Shown here: positions 1 to 7,668 of the stretch, one piece after another | Numbering within the stretch: position 1 is the first letter of the stretch | Layout: each line of letters opens with the position of its first letter | DNA from: Halomonas sp. | GTDB taxonomy: Bacteria > Pseudomonadota > Gammaproteobacteria > Pseudomonadales > Oleiphilaceae | Direction of reading: 5' to 3' | Length of the DNA: 7,668 nt | Assembly: GCA_007135745.1 (NCBI GenBank) | Contig: SLIH01000421.1 | Coordinates: forward strand, 1 to 7,668 | Notes under the pieces: model-generated | The model's database searches: none | Seen by the model: the letters and a program-made list of their open reading frames with translations, nothing else | What the model was told of the DNA's origin: nothing | Program-made: the position numbers and the translations under genes

Positions 1-141
1 CTACCGTGAAACCGGAAGCTACGAAACAGCGTCCGATCCGAGAGGGGTTGGTGAAGCCAGGACCCGTTAACCGGACTCTGTGACTCGCAAATTGGCTGGC
101 TTCTGTTATGTTCATAAGTAGAAGCACTGTACGAGGCAGCC
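1..141. other. Left-edge region without an identifiable gene; upstream region of the first gene
   Basis: Two + frames enter from the left edge and stop within the region: one ends with TAA at 68-70 and one with TGA at 81-83. Either could be the last residues of an upstream gene, but 22 to 26 codons are too few to recognise a family. Bases 84-141 are leader sequence of the gene at 142. A weak promoter-like pair, GTGACT at 80-85 and TGTTAT at 104-109 with an 18-base spacer, matches the sigma-70 consensus only partly. No tRNA-like fold or strong terminator was found here. Confidence 0.4.
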
Positions 142-660
142 ATGGCTCAACCCAACCCCATTGACGAAGACGCCACCACTGAGCCCCCAAAGGGCAAGAA
201 CCCCTTTCTCACCGGGCCACAATGGGCTCTTTTTGCGGGCATGCTGCTGGTGGTTGTGACGCTTTCCGTTGCCTTGACGGTGACGCTGCTCTCCCCAGGC
301 GCTGAAAGAGACAGTACAACCCGGGATCACCTCACAGCGCAGGTTGCGGCGCTCGAGGATCGGATGGTTTTCTATGAGCGTGAACTCAATTCACTGTCGA
401 CCAAACTGGAGGAAATGGAACAAGCCCAACAGCTCAGCGAGCGGGCGAGCATACCTCCGGCTTTGATCGAACGACTCGTGAACCAGGAAGAAAGCCTGCA
501 GCGCTTTATCGATGCCATGAAACAGGGGATGCAGGAACTCTCCCATATGGTGCCGGGTTCCCGGGAGTGGCTGGATATGTACCATGAAAAACTCGATGTG
601 GTGGTCGAGGAAAGCAGCGAGCGAGCGGAAGAGCTGCACGAATGGGCCCCGGGCGAGTAA
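142..660 (+). CDS. Small inner-membrane protein with periplasmic coiled coil, unknown function
   Basis: I do not recognise a named family for this 172-residue protein. The first 27 residues are hydrophilic and proline-rich. They are followed by one strongly hydrophobic segment at about residues 28-51, then an acidic, Glu/Gln-rich, helical stretch. Residues about 62-100 have heptad-like spacing of Leu, Val and Met (for example LTAQVAALEDRM and LSTKLEEMEQ), which suggests a coiled coil. The likely topology is N-terminus in the cytoplasm and the rest in the periplasm. No catalytic motif is visible. The ATG at 142 is preceded by GAGG at 133-136 with a 5-base spacer, which supports this start. The gene ends 10 bases from the convergent stop of the DUF945 gene. 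By architecture it could be an envelope scaffold or an accessory protein of a membrane complex, but nothing in the sequence decides this. Confidence 0.8.
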   Translation: MAQPNPIDEDATTEPPKGKNPFLTGPQWALFAGMLLVVVTLSVALTVTLLSPGAERDSTTRDHLTAQVAALEDRMVFYERELNSLSTKLEEMEQAQQLSERASIPPALIERLVNQEESLQRFIDAMKQGMQELSHMVPGSREWLDMYHEKLDVVVEESSERAEELHEWAPGE

Positions 661-661
661 C

Positions 662-682
662 CCCCTGCGATCAAAGCAGGGG
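662..682. other. Hairpin between convergent genes
   Basis: CCCCTGC (662-668) and GCAGGGG (676-682) form a perfect 7-base-pair stem with a 7-base loop. It starts two bases after the TAA of the rightward gene. Its loop contains the TGA stop of the leftward DUF945 gene (671-673, read on the minus strand). Neither side has a run of T residues, so it is not a standard rho-independent terminator. It could still protect the 3' ends of both transcripts or slow polymerase between the two converging units. Confidence 0.4.
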
Positions 683-1954
683 CGGGATCAGGACCTCTTC
701 GCCATTGATCATAAGCTCCCTGCCCTGCAGGAGCAGGTCAAGCCGGTACTCTCCATTGGATTCTTCCAGCAGACCGTGCCGGCGCAGCCGCGCCAGTCCA
801 GCCTGGGCACTCTGCGGAAGGACCCACAGCATATCCCGATCGACAATCAGGTGCGCCTCACCCGTCACATGTTCGAGCAGACTCCGTTGCACCGCTCGCT
901 CGGCTTCCGGCAATTGGGGATAGGCCAGATGAAGCGCCCCTTCCAGCCGTCCTTCGGGGAGACGGAACAGCAGTTCGTGCAGGTCCAGCTCACCACCATG
1001 AGCTGCAAGCTTCTGAAGACGCTCGGAAAGCAATCGATACAGTTCCATCTCCCGTTCAGCATCCCCCGAGCCTCGCCGCAGAGTCTGCAACTCGATCAAT
1101 GAACTCAGGGCACCGTCCAGACTGGGCGCATGAAAACCACGGACACCGGCAATGAATGCCTGGCGACCGACGACATCTTCCCCAAGTGAAAGGTTCGCCA
1201 GCGAGGCTTCCCAATCCAGGTCCAGGTAGTCTCCGCTCACCCCTGCCTCATTGTTGAGAGCCAAGTTCTCGAAAACGATAGGTGCATCGAGAATCGGATC
1301 AATCACAAACTGCTCAAGCTGAAGATCCCCCCGCCCCGTCCACAGGGTTTCACCCCAGGGCCTGAGCCGCTGCGTCAGGTGAAGACCTTCCAGGGTCATG
1401 CGACTGTGCCCCACATCCATGGTGGCGCCAGGCCAGTCCAACTGAAACCTCAAACGCGCTCCACGGCGTACGCGCAGCCGACTGGAAAAATCGGAAAACT
1501 CACCGGTGGAGCCCGCCAGCATCGGCACCGGGACATCGGACGACCACGAAAATGCCGGCACGCGGACTCGGGCGCGCACCGTGCCATGGGCATGAGCTTC
1601 CAGACGCAGTTCCGGCAGCCGATCGGGAAACAGTGCGCGCCAGGCCTCGGCCTGCTCGGGATCAGGTCGTGTCCATGAACGTACGCCGGTGAGGCCATGC
1701 TCGAGCTCGGTGTTGAGCCTGAGTATCAGCGGGTCTTCACCGTCATCGCCGCCCAGCGTTAATTCCGTAACAGCCCAACCGCTGAGATAGTTGCGCTCAT
1801 ACTCGTGCAGCTCGGCCCGCACGCGATCACTGGAGGCATTCAGCCGCTCCACCGCCTGAACAAATTCGTGTTCCGCAAGGCGCCCGAACAGCCAAGGCGC
1901 CCCGGCCGCCACCACGACCAGGAGAATGAGCGCTACCAGAGGCAGGTGTCGCAT
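671..1954 (-). CDS. DUF945 (YdgA-like) envelope protein
   Basis: This 427-residue protein looks like the DUF945 family, whose E. coli members include YdgA. The evidence is a single hydrophobic N-terminal segment (residues about 4-23) ending in a short Pro-Trp-Leu region, then the family's typical start, with a Tyr-rich stretch EYERNYLSGW at 51-60. Alternating beta-rich segments follow. The C-terminus has the typical pattern of Tyr-Arg-Leu-Asp and a Gly, then LMINGEEVLIPPL (414-426). The protein is probably anchored in the inner membrane and faces the periplasm; the biochemical role of the family is poorly defined. ATG at 1954 follows AAGGA (1961-1965, minus strand) at a 6-base spacer. That binding site touches the ppk stop codon, and the gap to ppk is only 10 bases, so the gene is probably translated from the ppk transcript. 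The family assignment is from memory of its overall pattern, not from an alignment. Confidence 0.75.
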   Translation of the reverse strand: MRHLPLVALILLVVVAAGAPWLFGRLAEHEFVQAVERLNASSDRVRAELHEYERNYLSGWAVTELTLGGDDGEDPLILRLNTELEHGLTGVRSWTRPDPEQAEAWRALFPDRLPELRLEAHAHGTVRARVRVPAFSWSSDVPVPMLAGSTGEFSDFSSRLRVRRGARLRFQLDWPGATMDVGHSRMTLEGLHLTQRLRPWGETLWTGRGDLQLEQFVIDPILDAPIVFENLALNNEAGVSGDYLDLDWEASLANLSLGEDVVGRQAFIAGVRGFHAPSLDGALSSLIELQTLRRGSGDAEREMELYRLLSERLQKLAAHGGELDLHELLFRLPEGRLEGALHLAYPQLPEAERAVQRSLLEHVTGEAHLIVDRDMLWVLPQSAQAGLARLRRHGLLEESNGEYRLDLLLQGRELMINGEEVLIPPLL

Positions 1955-1964
1955 GGTGTTTCCT

Positions 1965-4079
1965 TCAGCTTTTGGCTCCCAGACGCTGCATCAGCGCCAT
2001 CTGCGAGGCAACCCGAGGCTCCCCCTCGGCAGGCACCCGTTGGGCATAGTCACCGTTACTCTGCAGTTCCCAGCTTTGGGCATTGTCCTTGAGACAGACT
2101 TCCAGGTCGCGACGCAGACGCCGGGCCAGTCGTCGGTCCTGGATCGGAAAGGCGATCTCCACTCGATTAACCAGGTTACGTTCCATCCAGTCGGCACTGG
2201 AACAATAGACTTCTGCCTCGCCACCATTGGCAAACCAGAAGACGCGACTGTGCTCAAGAAAGCGCCCAATGATGGAGACCACACGGATATTATCTGACAG
2301 CCCGGGAACGCCCGGGCGAAGACAACAGATACCGCGCACAATCAGCTCAATACGAACCCCCGCCTGGGAGGCCTCATAAAGGGCACGGATCACCTGAGGC
2401 TCCGTCAGCGCATTGAATTTGCTGATAATACGCGCCGGCTTGCCCTGCCGGGCATTGTCCGCCTCCCGGGCAATCAACTCAAGCAGCCGCTGGTGCAACG
2501 TAAACGGTGCATGAAGCAGTTTCTGGATCTCCAGCGCCTTGCCCATGCCGGTCAGCTGCTGGAAGATCTTGTTGACGTCATCACCCATGGCATCGTCACA
2601 GGTCATGAAGCTGTAGTCCGTATAAAGCCGCGCATTCCCGGCGTGGTAGTTACCCGTGCCAAGGTGAACATAACGCTTCAGTCGCCCGGCCTCGCGCCGC
2701 ACAATCATGATCATCTTGGCGTGGGTCTTGTATCCAACCACCCCATAGACGACGATCACGCCAGCCTCCTGGAGGCGGCTCGCCAGCTCCAGATTCTCCG
2801 CCTCATCAAAACGCGCCCGCAGCTCAATGACCACGGTCACCTCCTTGCCCCGACGCGCGGCGTCCGCCAACGCCTCGACCATTTCGGAATCGGCACCGGT
2901 GCGATAAAGAGTCTGGCGGATCGCAAGCACACAGGGATCGCGTGCGGCCTGTCGCAGAAGATCCACAACCGGGGTAAAGCTCTCATAGGGGTGGAGCATC
3001 AACACATCCTGCTGACGAATGGCGTCAAAGATGCTGTCGCGCCCCCGTACGGCCTTCGGCACCGCCGGAGAGAGCGGCGGGTACTCGAGGTCGGGGCGAT
3101 CCACCAGATTACTCAGGGCCATGAGGCGAGCCAGATTCACCGGTCCATTGGCCCAGTAAAGCTCCCGTTCCGTCAGACCGAACTGGCGCAACAGAAACTC
3201 CACCAGCGGCATCGGGCAGTTATCCGCGACCTCCAGCCGCACGGCATCACCAAAACGACGACTCAGCAGCTCCCCGCGCAGGGCCGAGGCCAGGTCCTCC
3301 AGGTCGTCTTCCAGCTCCAGATCGGCATTACGGGTGAGGCGGAACTGATAGCATCCCTTGATTTCCATGCCCGGGAAGAGCTCTTCCGCATGCGCGTGAA
3401 TCATTGAGGACAGGAACACCAGGTTATCACCACTGTCACAGACTTCGTCCGGCAGGCGAACCAGCCGTGGCAGGGAGCGGGGCGCGGGGACGATGGCCAT
3501 GCCGGTCTCGCGGCCGAAAGCGTCTTTCCCTTCCAGTTCCACGATGAAATTCAGGCTCTTGTTAACCAGCCTTGGCAGTGGGTGGGATGGATCCAGACCG
3601 ATGGGATTAACCACCGGCATAATTTCCTCGCGGAAATAGCGGGCGACCCAGGCCGCCTGACGCGATGTCCATTCCCGGCGACGCAGGAAATGGATGTTCT
3701 CATCGCGCAACGCGGGAATCAGAACACCGTTGAGTATCCGGTACTGTTCCTCCACGTACCGGTGGGCCACTTCACTGATTTCATTGAGTACCTGCTGGGG
3801 GCCCTTGCCATCTGGCCCGGGCACTTCGCGCCCGTATTTGAGCTGTTGGCGCAGGCCCGCGACCCGGATTTCGAAGAACTCATCCATGTTGCTGCTGAAG
3901 ATACAGCAGAAAAGCATACGATTGAGCAGGGGATGGCTTTCATCACGTGCCTGCATGAGCACCCGATAGTTGAACTGGAGGTGGCTCAGCTCACGGTTGA
4001 AATAGTTTTCACTCGCCTTGAGGTCCTGCTGGGGCACCACTTCCAGCCCCGCGTCACCCCCCTTGGGTGTTCCTGTCAT
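1965..4079 (-). CDS. ppk: Polyphosphate kinase 1 (Ppk1)
   Basis: This enzyme reversibly moves the gamma-phosphate of ATP onto inorganic polyphosphate chains and acts at the cytoplasmic membrane. The 704 residues are close to the usual length (E. coli 688). The order of domains fits the E. coli enzyme with a shift of about 18 residues: N domain about 20-124, H domain to about 340, then the C1 and C2 phospholipase-D-like domains. His453 in GYKTHAKM is the expected autophosphorylated histidine, and His610 in FLEHSR is the second catalytic histidine (E. coli His435 and His592). Arg393 (TLYRTG) and Arg423 (RARFDEAEN) match the magnesium and phosphate-site arginines. No key residue is missing. ATG at 4079 is preceded by AGGAG (4085-4089, minus strand) at a 5-base spacer, 29 bases after hemB. 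No exopolyphosphatase gene (ppx) is seen in the window, although ppx is a frequent neighbour of ppk. Confidence 0.97.
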   Translation of the reverse strand: MTGTPKGGDAGLEVVPQQDLKASENYFNRELSHLQFNYRVLMQARDESHPLLNRMLFCCIFSSNMDEFFEIRVAGLRQQLKYGREVPGPDGKGPQQVLNEISEVAHRYVEEQYRILNGVLIPALRDENIHFLRRREWTSRQAAWVARYFREEIMPVVNPIGLDPSHPLPRLVNKSLNFIVELEGKDAFGRETGMAIVPAPRSLPRLVRLPDEVCDSGDNLVFLSSMIHAHAEELFPGMEIKGCYQFRLTRNADLELEDDLEDLASALRGELLSRRFGDAVRLEVADNCPMPLVEFLLRQFGLTERELYWANGPVNLARLMALSNLVDRPDLEYPPLSPAVPKAVRGRDSIFDAIRQQDVLMLHPYESFTPVVDLLRQAARDPCVLAIRQTLYRTGADSEMVEALADAARRGKEVTVVIELRARFDEAENLELASRLQEAGVIVVYGVVGYKTHAKMIMIVRREAGRLKRYVHLGTGNYHAGNARLYTDYSFMTCDDAMGDDVNKIFQQLTGMGKALEIQKLLHAPFTLHQRLLELIAREADNARQGKPARIISKFNALTEPQVIRALYEASQAGVRIELIVRGICCLRPGVPGLSDNIRVVSIIGRFLEHSRVFWFANGGEAEVYCSSADWMERNLVNRVEIAFPIQDRRLARRLRRDLEVCLKDNAQSWELQSNGDYAQRVPAEGEPRVASQMALMQRLGAKS

Positions 4080-4108
4080 CTCCGCTCCTCTCGCGCACTG
4101 TGACGTTT

Positions 4109-6194
<2,086 letters not shown>

Positions 6195-6417
6195 CAACAC
6201 CCCACCAGAATATCGCTTTTATTATCAATAGAACTCTTGTCTGCCTTTATTATGACAGATTCACGGATCCTGCGGGTCATTCAGGCGCTATGTACGCTCA
6301 TGATGTACCCATGGTGTAACATTTTGTTGAATGAAAGGCGGAATGCCACACAGCAGCTAAACTTAAAAATGCGTTCGTCATCGTCGGGCGCATCTATCCC
6401 TTGAACCACTGACGTTC
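6195..6417. other. Divergent control region with possible unannotated rightward transcript
   Basis: No convincing gene lies here. The region must carry the promoter for the lifO-hemB-ppk operon on the minus strand: two TATAAT-like boxes on that strand (GATAAT at 6221-6226 and CATAAT at 6249-6254) sit in a short repeat, but I find no clear -35 box for either. On the + strand a 50-codon frame (ATG 6252 to TGA 6404) ends 13 bases before the terminator at 6418. It has no ribosome binding site and unremarkable composition, so I do not call it a gene. A small RNA ending at the terminator is an equally good reading. Confidence 0.35.
6215..6255. repeat. Imperfect 13-base direct repeat upstream of lifO
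   Basis: GCTTTTATTATCA (6215-6227) and GCCTTTATTATGA (6243-6255) agree at 11 of 13 positions and are offset by 28 bases, a little under three helical turns. Each copy contains a TATAAT-like box, readable on either strand. They could be tandem promoter elements or paired binding sites for a regulator of the leftward operon. The copies are short and AT-rich, so chance similarity is possible. Confidence 0.3.
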
Positions 6418-6442
6418 GGCCGGGCATTTGCCCGGCCTTTTT
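6418..6442 (+). terminator. Strong rho-independent terminator, rightward
   Basis: GGCCGGGC (6418-6425) and GCCCGGCC (6430-6437) form a perfect 8-base-pair, all G-C stem with an ATTT loop, followed at once by TTTTT (6438-6442). This is the classic intrinsic terminator layout for a transcript moving right. On the minus strand the hairpin is followed by GAACGTC rather than a T run, so it is not a good leftward terminator. No recognised rightward gene ends just upstream. It may end a small RNA or insulate the tetR promoter from read-through. Confidence 0.85.
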
Positions 6443-6466
6443 CCCGCCTTCCCCACTTGACCCAAA

Positions 6467-6486
6467 AAGTGAATAGTGATTCACTT
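6467..6486 (+). promoter_or_regulatory. Perfect palindrome, probable TetR-family operator
   Basis: AAGTGAAT (6467-6474) and ATTCACTT (6479-6486) are exact inverted repeats separated by AGTG, giving a 20-base palindrome with 8-base arms. It lies 35 bases upstream of the TetR-family gene start. A possible -35 box, TTGACC at 6457-6462, sits just upstream, with only a weak -10 match (TTCACT, 6480-6485) inside the right arm, so a bound dimer would cover the promoter. TetR-type repressors usually bind palindromes of this size near their own promoter. The pairing with this regulator is inferred from position. Confidence 0.6.
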
Positions 6487-6521
6487 CTACTAACAACCAC
6501 TCTAACGGGTGAACAGAAACC

Positions 6522-7151
6522 ATGGCTTACCGCGAAACGCCGCGCATGCGGGCGCGCAAAGCGGCAACAAGACAGCGCATTGTGGATGCAACGCTTCAAC
6601 TCGTAGCTGAAGGAGGCTTCGGCAACGCCTCGGTTGCACGAGTAGCGGAGCGGGCGGAAGTCGCCATTGGCTCGGTGTATCGTCACTTTGAATCAAAGAG
6701 TGAGCTTTTCGCTGAAGTGTTCCGCAATGCCACAGAAATTGAGGTCAACAAGGTGGCGGAAACACTCAACGGCGAGGGCCCGGCCAGCGAACGCCTGACC
6801 GCCGCACTGCGGGTGTTTGCACAGCGCGCCATCCGGGGCCCCACTATGGCCTGGGCACTGATCGCTGAGCCGGTTGACCCACAGGTGGACGAAGAGCGAC
6901 TTCGCTACCGTCAGGCCTATGCGGAACTTTTCGAAAAGAACCTGACACGTGGAATCAAAACCGGTGTTTTCGCCCCCCAGAATACTCGGCTCAGCAGTGC
7001 AGCCATTGTCGGCGCCATAGCGGAATCACTGGTTGGGCCTCTTTCACCGGCGGCTGAAGGGCTGGATGGCGATGCAGCCCAACAACTGACAGAGGACATT
7101 GCGCACTTCTGTCTGCGCGCTGTCCGCCCCATAGAAGGAGAAGGATCATGA
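6522..7151 (+). CDS. TetR-family transcriptional repressor
   Basis: This 209-residue protein is a normal-length TetR-family regulator. The N-terminal DNA-binding part spans about residues 14-62. It contains RQRIVDATLQLVAEGGF and the helix-turn-helix SVARVAERAEVAIGSVYRHF (37-56), followed by the typical KSELF. The C-terminal portion (about 70-200) is the ligand-binding and dimerisation region; its ligand cannot be read from the sequence, though the neighbouring dehydrogenase suggests an acyl-CoA or a related metabolite. The ATG at 6522 has a modest GGGTGA (6507-6512) with a 9-base spacer. The TGA stop overlaps the start of the dehydrogenase gene in ATGA (7148-7151), so the two are translationally coupled. 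The palindrome at 6467-6486 is its probable operator. Confidence 0.93.
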   Translation: MAYRETPRMRARKAATRQRIVDATLQLVAEGGFGNASVARVAERAEVAIGSVYRHFESKSELFAEVFRNATEIEVNKVAETLNGEGPASERLTAALRVFAQRAIRGPTMAWALIAEPVDPQVDEERLRYRQAYAELFEKNLTRGIKTGVFAPQNTRLSSAAIVGAIAESLVGPLSPAAEGLDGDAAQQLTEDIAHFCLRAVRPIEGEGS

Positions 7152-7668
7152 ACGTCCCCTTTGAAAGCCAGCAGGACCAGACGTTCCTGTCGGAAACCCA
7201 CGAGGTCATCAACCAGCCACCGGCACTGGAAAACTACAACCTGTTCCATCAGGATCGCGCCCTGCAGGATGCCATTCGCCGTGAAGGTGCGGAATGGGCC
7301 TGGCACGAACTGGAAGTCTATGGTTCTCTGACCGGCCGCTCCGATGTGATTGATCTGGGCTTCCAGGCCAATGCCAACAAACCGGAACTGCGAACCCATG
7401 ACCGCTTCGGTAATCGCATCGATGAGGTGCGTTACCATCCGGCCTATCACGACCTCATGCGCATGGCCTTCGAGGCGGGCCTGCACAGCTCACCCTGGAC
7501 GGATCCCAAGCCCGGCGCCCATGTCGCACGCGCGGCCAAGTACTACATGCATACCCAGGTGGAAGCGGCTCACTGCTGTCCGGTAACGATGACCTTTGCA
7601 GCGGTACCTACCCTACGCCATCAACCCAACCTTACGGACAAACTGCTGCGCAAGGTACTGACCCGCCA
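7148..7668 (+). CDS. AidB-type acyl-CoA dehydrogenase, N-terminal part
   Basis: The gene runs off the right edge; 173 codons are present of the roughly 540 typical of the family. The sequence resembles the N-terminal domain of E. coli AidB, a flavin-containing acyl-CoA dehydrogenase relative with isovaleryl-CoA dehydrogenase activity, induced in the adaptive response to alkylating agents. Shared features are HEVINQPPALENYNL (18-32), the ALQDAIRREGAEW stretch (38-50), RIDEVRYHPAYHDLM (90-104) and HTQVEAAHCCPVTMTFAAVP (135-154). ATG at 7148 overlaps the tetR stop and follows a good AAGGAG (7135-7140) with a 7-base spacer. The flavin and catalytic residues lie beyond the window. Pairing with a TetR regulator rather than Ada suggests a role in acyl-CoA metabolism, such as branched-chain or fatty acid breakdown, more than in DNA repair. 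That is inference; I leave the symbol empty for this reason. Confidence 0.88.
   Translation, partial: MNVPFESQQDQTFLSETHEVINQPPALENYNLFHQDRALQDAIRREGAEWAWHELEVYGSLTGRSDVIDLGFQANANKPELRTHDRFGNRIDEVRYHPAYHDLMRMAFEAGLHSSPWTDPKPGAHVARAAKYYMHTQVEAAHCCPVTMTFAAVPTLRHQPNLTDKLLRKVLTR

Noticed and set aside
1..83. C-terminal end of an upstream gene such as ppx
   Set aside because: Two frames are open to the left edge (to 70 and to 83), but neither short peptide matches anything I can recognise, so no gene is named.
2493..3407. 304-codon + strand open frame inside ppk
   Set aside because: It is antisense to the catalytic part of Ppk1, whose conserved histidines and arginines are intact; the antisense product shows no recognisable family.
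6312..6326. Sigma-54-like TGG...TTTTG sequence
   Set aside because: The TGG part fits but the essential GC of the -12 element is replaced by TG, so it falls short of a sigma-54 promoter.
6252..6404. 50-codon + strand frame just before the terminator
   Set aside because: The stop is well placed before the terminator, but there is no ribosome binding site and no recognisable motif. I keep it only as one explanation for the terminator, not as a gene.
6917..7486. 189-codon minus-strand open frame across the tetR-dehydrogenase junction
   Set aside because: It is antisense to two clear genes that are translationally coupled, and it has no plausible family or binding site.

Overview
The window reads as ordinary chromosome from a gammaproteobacterium, probably a Marinobacter-, Alcanivorax- or Pseudomonas-like marine or environmental lineage. 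This rests on fairly GC-rich sequence, an aspartate-type HemB like that of Pseudomonas, a steryl-free set of proteobacterial families (lipase foldase, DUF945/YdgA, Ppk1, AidB) and AGGAG-type ribosome binding sites. The genus is inferred from family resemblance and is not firmly established.

Layout, left to right. Bases 1-141 hold no gene I can name; two short reading frames enter from the left edge. A + strand gene (142-660) encodes a small inner-membrane protein with one membrane segment and a periplasmic coiled coil. It runs tail to tail, 10 bases apart, into a four-gene leftward operon. In transcription order that operon is a lipase-specific foldase (lifO, 6194-5136), porphobilinogen synthase (hemB, 5116-4109), polyphosphate kinase 1 (ppk, 4079-1965) and a DUF945/YdgA-like envelope protein (1954-671). 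Gaps of 19, 29 and 10 bases, each with a ribosome binding site in or next to it, point to one transcript. The pieces act in different places: the foldase in the periplasm, HemB in tetrapyrrole synthesis, Ppk1 in polyphosphate storage. The operon therefore looks like a housekeeping cluster rather than a pathway.

Bases 6195-6521 form a divergent control region of about 327 bases. It contains a short direct repeat close to lifO, a perfect rho-independent terminator pointing right with no recognised gene in front of it, and a perfect 20-base palindrome just upstream of the next gene. To the right, a TetR-family repressor (6522-7151) overlaps by four bases (ATGA) an AidB-type acyl-CoA dehydrogenase (from 7148) that runs off the window. 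The palindrome is the likely operator through which this repressor controls itself and the dehydrogenase.

I see no phage, transposon, CRISPR array, tRNA or rRNA, and no convincing new multi-gene system. The points most worth following up are the lipase foldase with no lipase beside it, the orphan terminator (possible small RNA or short gene), and the TetR palindrome.
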